From: Alteromonas lipotrueae
GTDB taxonomy: Bacteria; Pseudomonadota; Gammaproteobacteria; Enterobacterales; Alteromonadaceae
DNA length: 64,000 bases
Assembly: GCF_019249215.1 (NCBI RefSeq)
Contig: NZ_JAESDI010000004.1
Span: 284,580-348,579, forward strand
Reading direction: 5' to 3'
Shown here: positions 47,213 to 58,800 of the stretch, piece by piece
Layout of the letters: every line of letters begins with the position of its first letter
Numbering within the stretch: position 1 is the first letter of the stretch
Made by a program: the position numbers and the translations under genes
Notes under the pieces: generated by a model
What the model was told of the DNA's origin: nothing
What the model saw: only the letters and a program-made list of their open reading frames with translations
The model's database searches: none

Positions 47213-47659
47213 ATGGCTTTAATAGACGATTTAAAATCTGCACAAAAAGATGCAATGCGCGCTAAAGCGAAATTACGTCTAGGCACCATTCGCATGGCAA
47301 TAGCAGCCATTAAACAACGTGAAATCGACGAGCAAATCACCCTTACTGATAGCGATATTCTTGCAGTACTAACCAAGATGGTTAAACAGCGTCAAGATGC
47401 CGCCTCTCAATTTGATGCCGCTGACCGTGATGACTTGGCCAGTAAAGAGCGTGAAGAGATTATCGTGTTGGAAGGTTTTCTTCCGCAGCCTTTAACCGAA
47501 GACGAACTTGCCACCTTAATTGATGAAGCTATGGTAAGTACCGGTGCTCAAGGTATGCAAGATATGGGTAAAGTGATGGGTAGCCTAAAATCACAAGTAC
47601 AAGGCCGCACAGATATGGGCGCACTAAGCGCTAAAATAAAAGCCCGTTTAAATGCCTAA
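47213..47659 (+). CDS. GatB/YqeY-domain protein
   Basis: 148 residues of the YqeY family (GatB C-terminal-like domain): MALIDDLKSAQKDAMRAKAKLRLGTIRMA, then EREEIIVLEGFLPQPLTEDEL and MGKVMGSLKSQVQGR. Function uncertain; related to the tRNA-binding tail of glutamyl-tRNA amidotransferase. Its place between rpsU and dnaG is conserved in many gammaproteobacteria. Confidence 0.93.
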   Translation: MALIDDLKSAQKDAMRAKAKLRLGTIRMAIAAIKQREIDEQITLTDSDILAVLTKMVKQRQDAASQFDAADRDDLASKEREEIIVLEGFLPQPLTEDELATLIDEAMVSTGAQGMQDMGKVMGSLKSQVQGRTDMGALSAKIKARLNA

Positions 47660-47695
47660 ATATCGATAAAAATCGAGTGGTAGAAATAGAACTAG

Positions 47696-47735
47696 CCAGG
47701 TTTGTGTAATCGCAAACCTGGTATTTTCATTATTT
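47696..47735 (+). terminator. Terminator-like hairpin before dnaG
   Basis: Perfect 9-bp stem CCAGGTTTG / CAAACCTGG with an 8-base loop, then TATTTTCATTATTT. Could terminate or attenuate transcription between yqeY and dnaG. Confidence 0.7.
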
Positions 47736-47800
47736 ACCTTCCCTGTTAAAGTACTTTTTTGTGCTACCCTAATTACCGTTATAAGCATTAGTGTCTCCCC

Positions 47801-49582
47801 ATGGCCGGAAAAATACCTCGCGATTTTATTGATGATCTTCTCTCACGCACCGATGTTGTAGACATTGTTGATAGTAGGGTGAAGTTAAAAAAAGCGGGCA
47901 AAAATTATCAAGCTTGCTGCCCTTTTCATAATGAGAAAAGCCCTTCTTTTACCGTAAGCCAAGAAAAGCAGTTCTATCATTGCTTTGGTTGTGGTGCCCA
48001 CGGCAACGCGATTTCCTTTTTGATGGAGTTCGACCGCCTTGAGTTTGTTGAGGCTATTGAAGAACTCGCCAAACTCTACGGATTAGAAGTACCGAGAGAA
48101 AAAGGCCACTTGCCTGTGGTTAGCGAAGAGAAAAAGCAACAGCAGCAAGACGACTACTCACTAATGGAACAAGTTGTTCGCTTTTTTCAACACCAACTTA
48201 AACAAGATGAAAATAGCGGCAAAGCCATAGATTATTTAAAAAGCCGTGGGCTTAGTGGCGATATCGTTAAGCAATGGGAAATAGGCTATGCACCAGACAG
48301 TTGGGATGCGTTGCTAAAAACCTTTGGCAAAGACCAAGCCCGAGTAAAACAGCTTATCGACTTAAAATTGGTTAATCAAAACGACCAAGGCAGACGCTAC
48401 GATTTTTTTCGCGACCGAATCATGTTCCCCATTCGGGACAAACGAGGCCGCGTAGTCGGTTTTGGTGGCCGCGTATTAGAAGACGGCGGCCCAAAATACT
48501 TAAACTCCCCTGAAACCCGTATTTTTCATAAAGGCAGCGAGCTCTTTGGTTTTTACCAAGCTCGTCAACAGAACCGTCAGCTCGACGCAGTACTCATAGT
48601 TGAAGGTTATATGGATGTGGTGGCGTTAAGTCAATTTGGTATTAACCAAGCAACGGCTGCACTTGGCACCGCCACCACGGCTGAACATATGCAAATGTTA
48701 GTGCGCGCAACCCCGCATATTGTTTGTTGTTATGATGGCGACCGTGCAGGTCGAGAAGCGGCGTGGCGCGCATTAGAAAATGCCCTGCCCGCGTTAAAAG
48801 ACGGTGTCAGACTGTCTTTCTTATTCTTACCTGACGGCGAAGACCCAGATACTATGGTAAGAAAAATTGGTAAAGATGCCTTCATGGAAATGCTTGATAA
48901 TGCTATGCCATTGTCACGCTTCTTCTTCGAAAACCAATTGAAAACACATAAAGTGGGTACACCGGAAGGTAAAATAGCGCTTCGCAAAGCAGCCATGCCA
49001 TTAATTGAGAGTGTGCAGGGTGACGACCAAAAGCAAATGCTATTAGAAGAGCTTGCTAAACACACCGGTGAATACGATAGATTTAAATTGCAGCAGGATA
49101 TATCCAAAGCGAACCATGCCAGTAGCAAGCCCGCATATTCAGCGAATAGAAACCAAGTAGGTAAAGCTCGCTTGTCACCGCTACGCATGCTGATTAGGTT
49201 ACTGCTAGACTCTCCCTCGTTAGCCACACGTTGTGATGACGTGCAACCTTCCGTATTTGAAGGGAGTGACGCAACCGGAATGGATCTTTTATTGGATATT
49301 CATCGCTATTGCGCGCAATATCCCCAAGCAACCACTGCACAGCTGGTTGAAAACTTCCGTAATCATCCCCATTCTTCTACTATCGCGAAATTATTGTTAC
49401 AAGAACATCTTGTTAAAGACGAGGATGCTGAGCGTGTTTACAGCGACAGTTTTGCTCGATTACTCGATTGGCATTTCGATAGCCGCATAGAAACTTTAAT
49501 TTCCCGCTCTCGGGTTCAGCCACTCACTCAAGTGGAAAAAGAGGAACTGAACTTGTTAATGAAGGAGCGCCAGAAAAGCTGA
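47801..49582 (+). CDS. dnaG: DNA primase
   Basis: 593 residues. Synthesises RNA primers at the replication fork. Zinc-binding domain with C40-x2-H43 and C61-x2-C64; the TOPRIM core shows VEGYMDVVAL and CYDGDRAGREAAWRA; the C-terminal helicase-binding region is present. E. coli DnaG has 581 residues. The gene order rpsU-yqeY-dnaG-rpoD is intact. Confidence 0.97.
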   Translation: MAGKIPRDFIDDLLSRTDVVDIVDSRVKLKKAGKNYQACCPFHNEKSPSFTVSQEKQFYHCFGCGAHGNAISFLMEFDRLEFVEAIEELAKLYGLEVPREKGHLPVVSEEKKQQQQDDYSLMEQVVRFFQHQLKQDENSGKAIDYLKSRGLSGDIVKQWEIGYAPDSWDALLKTFGKDQARVKQLIDLKLVNQNDQGRRYDFFRDRIMFPIRDKRGRVVGFGGRVLEDGGPKYLNSPETRIFHKGSELFGFYQARQQNRQLDAVLIVEGYMDVVALSQFGINQATAALGTATTAEHMQMLVRATPHIVCCYDGDRAGREAAWRALENALPALKDGVRLSFLFLPDGEDPDTMVRKIGKDAFMEMLDNAMPLSRFFFENQLKTHKVGTPEGKIALRKAAMPLIESVQGDDQKQMLLEELAKHTGEYDRFKLQQDISKANHASSKPAYSANRNQVGKARLSPLRMLIRLLLDSPSLATRCDDVQPSVFEGSDATGMDLLLDIHRYCAQYPQATTAQLVENFRNHPHSSTIAKLLLQEHLVKDEDAERVYSDSFARLLDWHFDSRIETLISRSRVQPLTQVEKEELNLLMKERQKS

Positions 49583-49906
49583 CCATAAGGTCGAGGCTAA
49601 TAACTGGCTAAAAAAACAGCCGTCAATCTGGTAAAACCATTAGTAATTCTGCTATACTGGCTAATTCGCTGCACGCACGCTTATAAGCATAAATGTGAAC
49701 AAATTTGCAGCAATGTCAGTAGCAATTATAAAGCCGAACAAAACGGGCAGAACCAAACCCGGGCAGGTGTGCACCGTTTAATATGACGTGACACCGAGCG
49801 GAAGCGGCATTGATACAACAGTAGTACTACAGAGAAATAATGTACATACCTCTTTGGTATGGGTATTTCTATTGCAAACTAATTGAATGTGAGAAGTGTA
49901 GGTTAT
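49583..49906. other. dnaG-rpoD intergenic region
   Basis: 324 bases with the candidate rpoD promoter described separately. No terminator for dnaG is convincing, so read-through into rpoD is possible. No tRNA was seen. Confidence 0.5.
49650..49658 (+). promoter_or_regulatory. Candidate extended -10 promoter for rpoD
   Basis: TGCTATACT: an extended -10 (TGn) with TATACT, about 250 bases before the rpoD start. No good -35 was found 16-18 bases upstream, as is common for extended -10 promoters. Confidence 0.35.
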
Positions 49907-51733
49907 ATGGCGCAAAGCAAGCAGTCTCAGATTAAACTCCTGATTGCAAAAGGTAAAGAGCAAGGTTACTTAACCTTTGCAGAAGTTAACGACCACCTGC
50001 CGCAAGATATTGTCGATTCTGATCAAATTGAAGATATTATTCGCATGATCAACGACATGGGAATTCAAGTTTCTGAATCTGCTCCAGATTCAGATGAACT
50101 TCTCATGCAAGAAGCAACCGCCGATGAAGACGCAGCTGAAGCTGCTGCTCAAGCGCTTGCTACCGTAGAAAGCGAAATTGGGCGTACCACCGACCCTGTG
50201 CGTATGTATATGCGTGAAATGGGTACGGTTGAGCTTCTTACTCGTGAAGGCGAAATTGAAATTGCCAAGCGTATAGAAGATGGAATTAATCAGGTTCAGT
50301 GCTCTGTTGCTGAATACCCTGAAGCCATCACCTATTTGCTCGATCAATGGGACTTGTACGAAGCAGAAGAAATTCGCATCAGCGACATTATTTCTGGTTT
50401 TGTTGACCCGAATGATGATCAAGATCTTGCTCCTACGGCCACACACATCGGCTCTGAGCTTTCAGAAGAAGAACTGGAAGATGAAGATGACGACGATGAC
50501 GAAGAAGACGAAGATGAAGGCGGTGTAGATCCTGAATTAGCCCGCGCTAAGTTTGGTGCCCTTCGTGATCAATACATCAAAGCACGTGACGTTATCGAGA
50601 AGAAAGGCCGCTCTCATGCTGCCGCTCGTGAACAAATCAATGCATTGAGTGAAGTCTTCAAAGAATTCCGTCTAGTGCCTAAGCAATTTGATCGTATGGT
50701 TAAAAACATGCGTTCAATGATGGACAAAGTGCGTATCCAAGAACGTCTTGTTATGAAGTTCTGTGTTGTTAACGCTAAAATGCCTAAGAAAGATTTCATC
50801 AAGGCATTTGCAGGAAACGAAACGTCTTCTGCTTGGTTAACAAAAGCGATTAAAGCTAACGCAGCTTATTCTGACGCATTAGCCGTTAATAAAGAAGAAA
50901 TTGAACGCTGTATTAGCAAGATGAACCAGGTTGAACAAGAAACTGGTTTGGTTATTGCTGATATCAAAGACATCAACCGTCGTATGTCAATTGGTGAAGC
51001 AAAGGCTCGCCGTGCGAAGAAAGAGATGGTTGAAGCTAACTTACGTTTGGTTATTTCAATTGCTAAGAAATACACCAACCGTGGTTTGCAATTCCTTGAC
51101 CTTATTCAGGAAGGTAACATCGGCCTGATGAAGGCGGTAGATAAGTTTGAATATCGCCGTGGTTATAAGTTCTCAACTTATGCTACCTGGTGGATTCGTC
51201 AGGCAATTACCCGTTCTATTGCCGACCAAGCGCGTACTATCCGTATTCCTGTGCATATGATAGAAACGATTAACAAACTTAATCGTATCTCTCGTCAAAT
51301 GCTACAAGAAATGGGTCGTGAGCCAACACCTGAAGAGTTGTCTGAACGCATGCTTATGCCAGAAGACAAAATTCGCAAAGTGTTGAAAATAGCTAAAGAG
51401 CCAATCTCAATGGAAACGCCAATTGGCGATGATGAAGATTCGCATCTAGGTGATTTTATCGAGGACAGCACCATTATACAGCCCCTCGATTCTGCGACCG
51501 GCGGTAGCCTTAAAGACGCAACACAAGAAGTGTTGGCAGGGCTTACAGCACGTGAAGCGAAGGTACTTCGCATGCGTTTCGGTATCGACATGAATACTGA
51601 CCATACACTTGAAGAAGTGGGTAAGCAGTTTGACGTTACCCGTGAGCGTATTCGTCAAATTGAAGCGAAGGCATTGCGTAAGCTACGTCATCCTAGCCGC
51701 TCTGAGCAGCTACGAAGCTTCTTAGACGAGTAG
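49907..51733 (+). CDS. rpoD: RNA polymerase primary sigma factor RpoD (sigma70)
   Basis: 608 residues. Region 1.1 starts [23 protein letters not shown]; region 1.2 [21 protein letters not shown]; a long non-conserved domain with a run of acidic residues; region 2 with [51 protein letters not shown] split here only for naming; region 4 with the helix-turn-helix [22 protein letters not shown]. The start is ATG at 49907; an in-frame start eight codons earlier is less like other RpoD proteins. Followed by a strong terminator, ending the operon. Confidence 0.98.
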   Translation: MAQSKQSQIKLLIAKGKEQGYLTFAEVNDHLPQDIVDSDQIEDIIRMINDMGIQVSESAPDSDELLMQEATADEDAAEAAAQALATVESEIGRTTDPVRMYMREMGTVELLTREGEIEIAKRIEDGINQVQCSVAEYPEAITYLLDQWDLYEAEEIRISDIISGFVDPNDDQDLAPTATHIGSELSEEELEDEDDDDDEEDEDEGGVDPELARAKFGALRDQYIKARDVIEKKGRSHAAAREQINALSEVFKEFRLVPKQFDRMVKNMRSMMDKVRIQERLVMKFCVVNAKMPKKDFIKAFAGNETSSAWLTKAIKANAAYSDALAVNKEEIERCISKMNQVEQETGLVIADIKDINRRMSIGEAKARRAKKEMVEANLRLVISIAKKYTNRGLQFLDLIQEGNIGLMKAVDKFEYRRGYKFSTYATWWIRQAITRSIADQARTIRIPVHMIETINKLNRISRQMLQEMGREPTPEELSERMLMPEDKIRKVLKIAKEPISMETPIGDDEDSHLGDFIEDSTIIQPLDSATGGSLKDATQEVLAGLTAREAKVLRMRFGIDMNTDHTLEEVGKQFDVTRERIRQIEAKALRKLRHPSRSEQLRSFLDE

Positions 51734-51758
51734 AATATTCACAAGTATTAGAACAATT

Positions 51759-51794
51759 AAAAATCCCCTGCTTTGTCAGGGGATTTTTTTTAAC
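51759..51794 (+). terminator. Rho-independent terminator of rpoD
   Basis: AATCCCCTG / CAGGGGATT stem with a 6-base loop followed by eight T residues, 25 bases past the stop. Confidence 0.95.
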
Positions 51795-51918
51795 TGAATT
51801 AGCGCTAAGCTGTGGTACAACATGGTCACTTGCCAAAGTAATTACGTTCCATTTGCGGCGCTAATTATTCAGTAGCTCCGCGATTTGTACTGGCCGATAG
51901 CAACTTAATGCCAGATAC

Positions 51919-51948
51919 AAAAACGCCCTCAATGTTGAGGGCGTTTTT
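51919..51948 (-). terminator. Rho-independent terminator of the chemoreceptor gene
   Basis: AAAAACGCCCTCA / TGAGGGCGTTTTT perfect inverted repeat with a 4-base loop. It begins 15 bases after the minus-strand stop of the chemoreceptor gene and has T-runs on both strands. Confidence 0.9.
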
Positions 51949-51963
51949 ATATTTAGTTAGCGG

Positions 51964-53583
51964 TTATACGCGGAACTGCTTTGCTATCAATTCTAAATGC
52001 TGTGCTAAATCGGCAAGTTCGTTACACATAACACCTAATTCGCCCGAACGACTAGAAGTTTCCTCTGTACGTTGGTGAATTTCTTCAACGTGCTTCACAA
52101 TGTCTACCGCCACTGAACGTTGATCTTCAGTGTTGTGCGCAATCTGTTCGTTCATTTGATTAATGCGACCGATTGTACTGGTTATTGTTTCTAAACTAAC
52201 ACCCGCTTTATTAGCTGTTTCAACACTATTGGTTGCTTGCTCGGTGCCGCGAGACATTACTTCCACTGCTGAATGCGCTGCGCTCTGTAGCTGCTCAATA
52301 GTGCTCTGAATCTCTTCAGTCGATTGTTGAGTACGTGATGCAAGGGTACGAACTTCATCAGCAACAACAGCGAAACCACGCCCTTGCTCACCCGCCCTAG
52401 CAGCTTCAATGGCGGCATTAAGCGCCAGTAAGTTAGTTTGCTCGGCAATGCCTTTAATCACATCGAGTACCGAGCCAACTTTGTTCGAATCTGACTCAAG
52501 ACGCCCAATCACATCAGCGGTTTCACGCACGTTTTCGGCTAACTGCTGAATACTGGAAACGGTTTGTTGTACAATTTGACGGCCTTCGCCAGCGGCGCTA
52601 GTCGCTTCGTTAGCATCACCTGCAGCTTGTGCGGCACTGTGTGCTACGCCGTCTACTGAACCACTCATTGTATCAACCGCGAGTTTGGCGTTTTGTGCAG
52701 ACTGCTGTTGAATATCAATAGTACGCTGGGTTTCCTCCGTTAGGCCGCGAAGGTTTTGCGCCAAGTTAGATAACGGTAAACTCGCCTCAACTACGTCTTT
52801 CACTACGCCTTGCAGTTTGTCCATAAACTGATTAAACCAATACACCAACTCGCCAATTTCATCTTCACTTTTCGTTGCGATACGAACGGTCAAATCACCG
52901 TTTTCTTGGGCAATATCTTTAAGCGAGCGCACTACGTCATCGATGCTTTTCTTAATACCTTGGACGATGGGCACCGCGGTAGCAAACAACAACAAGGTGA
53001 CGACAATAGTCATTATCACACCGGTACTGATTAACGAAATATTTGCCGCGTCGGTTTTCGCAAAAGAAGCATCAAATGCAGATTGCTGCTCATCTCTAAA
53101 ATTTGTCATTGAAGCAATAACAGCATCGTACGAACCGTTCATCTGCTTAGATAGTTGACCTAAGCGGCTAAAGTCAGCCGTTCCATCAACCATTGACTGA
53201 GAAACGTCGTACGCCACTTCAAAATAATCATCGAACCCAGCAGAAATCTTTGATATCGCGGGGCGAAACTCAGGGCTGATTGCACTTATCTCGTCTAGCC
53301 CAGCTTTTGCATCTGTGGCCAATTCACTCGCAGCGCTCAATGTATCTTGGTCGCCTGTGGTTACCGCACTACTTAGCGTGTCCCTGACTTTTTGCATATC
53401 TACCAAGGTAGAGGCAGACAATTGAAGTGCGGGAAACTGAACGTTTTCAACTTTCTCGAGGGTGTCGTCATTGTTAAGTGCAACGTAAACCGTAATTAAG
53501 AGGTAAATAATAAAGCTTAGTGCAGCAATTCCCGGTATCAGAAAAATCTTTGTTGCGATGGGCATTTTTTTTAGAAAACTCAT
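51964..53583 (-). CDS. Methyl-accepting chemotaxis protein
   Basis: 539 residues. First transmembrane helix at about 12-34, a periplasmic helical sensor of about 150 residues, second helix at about 188-208, HAMP (about 210-262: [38 protein letters not shown]) and a signalling domain with the hairpin tip [37 protein letters not shown] (quoted in part: [19 protein letters not shown]). No C-terminal CheR-binding pentapeptide is present. It lies downstream of a porin and a small PstS-like gene, so phosphate or another anion may be its stimulus; this is inference. Confidence 0.9.
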   Translation of the reverse strand: MSFLKKMPIATKIFLIPGIAALSFIIYLLITVYVALNNDDTLEKVENVQFPALQLSASTLVDMQKVRDTLSSAVTTGDQDTLSAASELATDAKAGLDEISAISPEFRPAISKISAGFDDYFEVAYDVSQSMVDGTADFSRLGQLSKQMNGSYDAVIASMTNFRDEQQSAFDASFAKTDAANISLISTGVIMTIVVTLLLFATAVPIVQGIKKSIDDVVRSLKDIAQENGDLTVRIATKSEDEIGELVYWFNQFMDKLQGVVKDVVEASLPLSNLAQNLRGLTEETQRTIDIQQQSAQNAKLAVDTMSGSVDGVAHSAAQAAGDANEATSAAGEGRQIVQQTVSSIQQLAENVRETADVIGRLESDSNKVGSVLDVIKGIAEQTNLLALNAAIEAARAGEQGRGFAVVADEVRTLASRTQQSTEEIQSTIEQLQSAAHSAVEVMSRGTEQATNSVETANKAGVSLETITSTIGRINQMNEQIAHNTEDQRSVAVDIVKHVEEIHQRTEETSSRSGELGVMCNELADLAQHLELIAKQFRV

Positions 53584-53683
53584 TTTTATCTCACCAGTTA
53601 CGTCACGTTACTTTAAGCACGGCCACAGATCATGGCTTTATAATTCTATATCTTCACATTCTTAAAAAACTTTAGAAATATCT

Positions 53684-53711
53684 TAGCCCCCCTCATTACT
53701 GAGCGGGGCCT
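53684..53711 (-). terminator. Stem-loop after porin gene
   Basis: On the minus strand GCCCCGCTCA / TGAGGGGGGC with a 4-base loop and one mismatched pair, about 22 bases after the porin stop. No T-run follows, so it may be a transcript-stabilising hairpin or weak terminator. Confidence 0.55.
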
Positions 53712-53732
53712 AAACTTTGCTATAAACGAAGA

Positions 53733-54890
53733 CTAGAAAGTGTAGTTAACACCCACTCTCAATAGCGTCGCATCATTCGCGTCGTTTGCATCATCTTCGA
53801 ACCAAGTGACTTCACCTTTAACCGCGAAACCAGGCTCAACATCGTATCGTAAACCTGCTGTTAATGCAGAAGTATCTTCCAAAGTCGATGCAGCTACAGC
53901 TGCAAAGCCTTGATACAACGATGACCATGTTCCGTCAGTAACGGCATCGCCAGTAGATATAGTAGAAGGAACATCGTTTAAGTAAGTTGCAACATCATCA
54001 GGATCTGACTCTTTATGTTCATAAGTAATGTGTGGAGTGAACTTACCGAAACGCATTCCCGCGGTAATATACCAAGCATCATCATTTGCGATAGGAGCTT
54101 CATCAAATGAAATGTGGGTATATTCTGCACCTACAAACCAATCGTATTTATCTATATTCACGGCAAGTTCGAAGAAACCAACGGTATCATCTTCAATTAA
54201 GAAGTTTTTTGAAAACTCAGTGACAGTAGGAACGATCGGAGAAAATTGATTAATGCTATTAGTTAAAAATTCTAGATCTTCATTTGGACTATTAAATTTA
54301 GCTTGCGCATAAATAGTACGAATATTGAACCAATCACGAGTGGCCTCAAAAGAAATACCAGTAAGGTTATCCGCCTCTAATGTACCGGATTCTGAACGTC
54401 CTGCAAAAAGTTGTGCTCCATATTCCCAGTCACCCGCGTAGTTGCTGTAATCGTAACGAACACCATCAATATTATTGATAAGTACGCCGTAAACCGATTG
54501 TGGCGGTGTTAGCCAGTGGTACGAATAACCCACATCCAAAGAAGCAGAATATTTGAATAATGGCAGGCGAACTCTTCCAGCACTGATACTCGAGTTATTT
54601 GAAAGTGCATAAGTCATATATGCCCATTCGAAACTTGCATCGTAATCGTCACTTCCACGACCAACAAGCTGCGCTGTTGCAGAAAGCTTCTCACTAACAT
54701 CACCACGCACTTGAAGTCCGAAAACACTCGCAGGCTCGAAATTAAAATCGCTGTCGTAACCGTATACCGCTTCGTCATCATCTAGTGTCATACCACCGAT
54801 AAGGTTGGCGAACCCATTGATTTTTATGTCTGCAACCGCTGGCATGGCGATTAAGCTAGCAACTGATAAAAGGGCAAGTTTGGTTTTCAT
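53733..54890 (-). CDS. Outer-membrane porin-like beta-barrel
   Basis: 385 residues. Signal peptide MKTKLALLSVASLIAMPAVA, then DIKINGFANLIGG and alternating barrel strands, ending in LLRVGVNYTF with the terminal Phe typical of outer-membrane barrels. It resembles porins that accompany small phosphate-binding-like proteins in Vibrionaceae and Alteromonadaceae. Starts 32 bases after the small PstS-like gene, so the two are likely one operon. Specificity is unknown; no long Lys/Arg eyelet motif could be defined by eye. Confidence 0.8.
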   Translation of the reverse strand: MKTKLALLSVASLIAMPAVADIKINGFANLIGGMTLDDDEAVYGYDSDFNFEPASVFGLQVRGDVSEKLSATAQLVGRGSDDYDASFEWAYMTYALSNNSSISAGRVRLPLFKYSASLDVGYSYHWLTPPQSVYGVLINNIDGVRYDYSNYAGDWEYGAQLFAGRSESGTLEADNLTGISFEATRDWFNIRTIYAQAKFNSPNEDLEFLTNSINQFSPIVPTVTEFSKNFLIEDDTVGFFELAVNIDKYDWFVGAEYTHISFDEAPIANDDAWYITAGMRFGKFTPHITYEHKESDPDDVATYLNDVPSTISTGDAVTDGTWSSLYQGFAAVAASTLEDTSALTAGLRYDVEPGFAVKGEVTWFEDDANDANDATLLRVGVNYTF

Positions 54891-54922
54891 GTTAAATCCT
54901 TAAAAATTCTTAAACTGTGTAA

Positions 54923-55327
54923 TCAAAAAGTGGCAACTACGCGAACGCTTCCGTCTACGGAGCCAGCATCTACATAGCCAATTGCACCTGGGTCTGCAGC
55001 AACAGCTGAAACCACCTCGGCGTCGCTACCTAATGCTTTAGGAGGCTGACCTTTCCCAGTAAAAACTAATTTAGACCAAAAAGCGGTAAGCTGAGACGCT
55101 GATTTATTCAAAACTTTACCGTTGAATTCGTCTGTAGCGGCCTGCCCTTCAGCAAGTGCTAGCGGTACTACCTTCGTGCCGTTTGGAAAAGCTTTCATTT
55201 TGTTAAGGAAGAGTCGGCTGATTGAATCTTTGTCTAATGCATCGCCGTTAGACGGGTGAACTATCACTGCTACATCTGCAAAAGCCATGCTGCTGCACAA
55301 ACTTGCTGCTAGTATCCACTGTTTCAT
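54923..55327 (-). CDS. Miniature PstS-like periplasmic binding protein
   Basis: 134 residues. Signal peptide MKQWILAASLCSSMAFA, then VAVIVHPSNGDALDKDSISRLFLNK, FPNGTKVVPLALAEG, FWSKLVFTGKGQPPKALGS and DPGAIGYVDAGSVD, which match one lobe of PstS-like proteins. It is less than half the length of a full PstS (about 320 residues), so it can only form one lobe-like domain. It heads a porin-chemoreceptor gene set. The binding ability is uncertain. Confidence 0.82.
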   Translation of the reverse strand: MKQWILAASLCSSMAFADVAVIVHPSNGDALDKDSISRLFLNKMKAFPNGTKVVPLALAEGQAATDEFNGKVLNKSASQLTAFWSKLVFTGKGQPPKALGSDAEVVSAVAADPGAIGYVDAGSVDGSVRVVATF

Positions 55328-55854
55328 TACATGTCCTCTAAGTCGTATTTGTTTCGGTAGCGCAATTAAAAGAACGTTAACCTTTAATCTACCTATACCG
55401 ATGTGCTTATTTTTTATTCTTACTCATACAAATATCTTCTGTGCTTCAAGATTAAGATAAGTATTAGCAAGGATTAGAAAAACTGCCAACTGAGATACAA
55501 AAAATTTGCTTTAAATTTCGTTGTGTTCAGCATAGCCCTAATACAGTTGGCGCAGTTTAGGGTAGAGAGGCGTAGAAGCAACTATACAAAAGGATAAAGG
55601 TATTGGCAGAACTTATAACTTCATACGTAAAAATAGCAGAGATGTGAAAAACAATTAAATATAGTTGTTAAAATTCAGTTAGATAAAAAATCTCCAGAGT
55701 TCTATTTAGGAGTGGCGAACGATATTATTGTATAAAAACATATACCTTAATACCGCCCGACTTTTTGAACTTTTCCGTACTTATTGGTTAAGCACTGAGC
55801 AGAATCATAGTAAATGAGTGTCTAAAAACACGATCTTACCCTAGATGTGAGGGC
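55328..55854. other. AT-rich intergenic region
   Basis: 527 bases between the RND permease 3' end and the small PstS-like gene, both on the minus strand. It must contain the promoter of the PstS-like/porin genes. I see no ORF with a ribosome-binding site, no clear terminator and no Pho-box-like element matching the others. Confidence 0.5.
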
Positions 55855-58800
55855 TTAATTTTCTTCGCCTTTACGGTAGGGAATTTCAACTTCTAAGCGT
55901 TCTATTTCAACGGTTCTTTGCTGGGGGGAACCTGTGTTTCGAGCAAGCCAACTGTAAGCCGTCGGTACCACATACAATGTCATAAAGGCAGAAACCAGAA
56001 CACCCGCAGCGATAACCATACCAATTACCATGCGACTTTCTGCGCCAGGACCAGACGCAAACACTAAGGGCAAAGAGCTAAATACCGTAGTAAACCCGGT
56101 CATAACGATAGGGCGAAGTCGCTGAGCAGCTGCCCGTCGTAGTGCGTCTTCGAAGTTCATACCTGCATCTCGAAGTTGATTAGCAAACTCCACAATCAAA
56201 ATACCGTTTTTCGCCGCAAGACCAATCAGCATAACCAGCCCTATTTGGCTATAAATGTTAAGTGTCATACCGGCAAAATAGAGTCCGATAAAAGCGCCCA
56301 CCAGCGCAAGAGGTACAGTTAACATTATAACTAGCGGGTGTACCCAACTTTCAAATTGCGCAGCGAGAATTAGGTATGTGACCGCAAGCGCCAACAAGAA
56401 CACATAGATAAACGAATTTCCTTGTTCTTGATAAAGCTGTGACTCGCCTTTGTAGTCGATAGACACATTGTCAGGTAGCTCTGTGCGTACGATATTCTCG
56501 AGGTAAGCTAAGCCCTCTCCTAACGTATAGTCGCCGGCTAAGTTCGCTGAAATGGTGACAGCACGCATGCGATTATAACGATTTAAGCGTGAGGAAGTCG
56601 CCTGCTCTTCGAAAGTAAGCAAGTTGTCCATGGGAATAAGCTCGCCGCTTCTTGAAGAACGAACATAAAGATTATCGATACTATTTGGGCTTCTAAAATC
56701 AGCCTCTATACCCTCGATTATAACATCGTACTCTTCGCCCCTATCTAAAAATGTAGAGACCGTACGTTGCCCTAACATGACTTCTAAGGTACGGCCAATA
56801 TCACTTATAGACACCCCCAAATCAGCCGCCCTATCTCTGTCTATATTGACCAGAAGCTGAGGTGATGTTTCTTTATAATCAGAGTCGATACGAACTAAGT
56901 TTCGATTTTCTGAGGCCTTTTCGATTAGGATGTCACGCCACTCAACTAAGTTCTCGTAGGTATCACCTTGCAATACAAATTGTACGGGCCTACCAAAACC
57001 TGCGCCTGAAATACCACTTCGCATAATGGCGAAGGCTCTCACATCAGGCACGGCATCAAGCTTCGCACTTATTTCATCCATCAATGTGAAGGTGCTAAAA
57101 TCACGCTCATCCCAATCGGCAGAGCCAACAATGGCGATCCCGGCATTGTTGCCAAACCCTGGAGTACGTACCAGTAACCTACCTATTTTACCGCTTTCAC
57201 GGTAAGGCATTAGGATGTCTTCGATAAGTTTAAGGTTAGCGGCATTACTTTCGAAACTCGCGCCTTCTTGGGCATTCATTAATATGTAAAAGTTTCCCCG
57301 ATCTTCTTTAGGCACGAATTCACTAGGTAACTTTTCTGAGATTTGTACTAGTGCCACCACTGAAACAATTAGCAATAGCACCATGATAAACGGCTGGTGA
57401 ATAGTACTTCCCAAGCTTTTAAAGTAGCGGTTTTCGAGGGCATGAAAACGCTTATCCATCCACGCACCAAATCCTACTGAACGCGTCCTTTTTTTAAGAG
57501 TTTTCGAGGCCATCATAGGCGAGAGGGTTAATGCGGTGAAACTAGAAAACGCCACAGCAGCAGCAATAGCCAGGGCAAACTCAGTAAACAAACGCCCTAC
57601 ATTCCCTTCAAGAAACACTAAAGGCACAAATACAGAAATCAGTACCAAGGTAGTTGCAATAACCGCAAAGCCAACCTCTCTAGCGCCTCGATAAGCGGCT
57701 AATATGGGAGGTTCACCCATTTCTATTCGCCGGGAAATATTCTCAAGCACCACGATGGCATCATCTACCACCAGCCCAATCGCTAACACCATAGCAAGTA
57801 AGGTAAGTAGGTTGATAGAGAAGCCTAACGCGTACATCACAATAAATGCTGCCACTAGAGACACGGGTACAGTGACTGCAGGAATAAGTGTGGCGCGCAC
57901 ATTTCCCAAGAAGAGGTAAATAACAATTACCACCATAAGCATGGCTATGGCGAGGGTTTCATAAACTTCATTAATCGATGCCTCAATAAATACTGAGGAG
58001 TCATAGCTAGGCACAATGAAAATATTGTCTGGCAAGGTTTCTTCAATTTTTCTGATTTGCGCTTTTGCTGAGCGAGCAACATCTAAAGTATTCGCTTTTG
58101 ATTGCTTTATAATGCCCAAACCAATCATGTTAACGCCGTCGCCTCTAAACTCGGTTTCGTCGTCTTCAGCCGCCAACTCTACATTCGCAATTTCCCCTAA
58201 GCGAACGAGGTATCCATCGTCCCCTACTGCTACGGTTAACGCCGCAAAATCTTCTGGCGATAAGAACGTACGCGCTACACGTACTTCAAAGTTTCTATCG
58301 AGCGACTCAACTTCACCAGCGGGAAGTTCAACGTTTTCAGAACTAATGACACTTTCAACATCGCTTACGGTAATACCACGGGCAGCCATAGCGTTTCTAT
58401 CAAGAAATACTTTCATGGCATAGCGACGACCACCACCAATTTGAACCCGTGCAACCCCATCGGCTACCGATAGGCGGTCCACTAGGAAGCGCTCTGCGTA
58501 GTCGGTAAGCTCCATGGTATTAAGGTTTGTACTACGCAGGTTGTACCACACAATGGCACTTTGATCGGAATCGGCCTTTGAAACTTCTGGAGGATCGGCC
58601 TGATCAGGCAAATTATTCAGTGCCCGACTCACTCGCTCTCGCACATCATTAGCGGCAGCGTCGATATCTCTGGATAATTTAAATTCTATGGTGATATCAG
58701 AACGTCCATTGGTCGACGTTGAAGTAATATTTTTAATCCCTTCAATACCCGAAATTCTGTCCTCGAGTAGTTGAGTAATGCGGGTTTCAACAATATTCGC

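Noticed and set aside
50464..50523. Run of Glu/Asp codons in rpoD, first taken as an unusual insertion
   Set aside because: An acidic stretch in the non-conserved domain between regions 1.2 and 2 is normal for gammaproteobacterial RpoD proteins.
55328..55854. Hidden small gene or Pho box before the small PstS-like gene
   Set aside because: No frame with a ribosome-binding site and no element of the form found at the other four promoters was seen.
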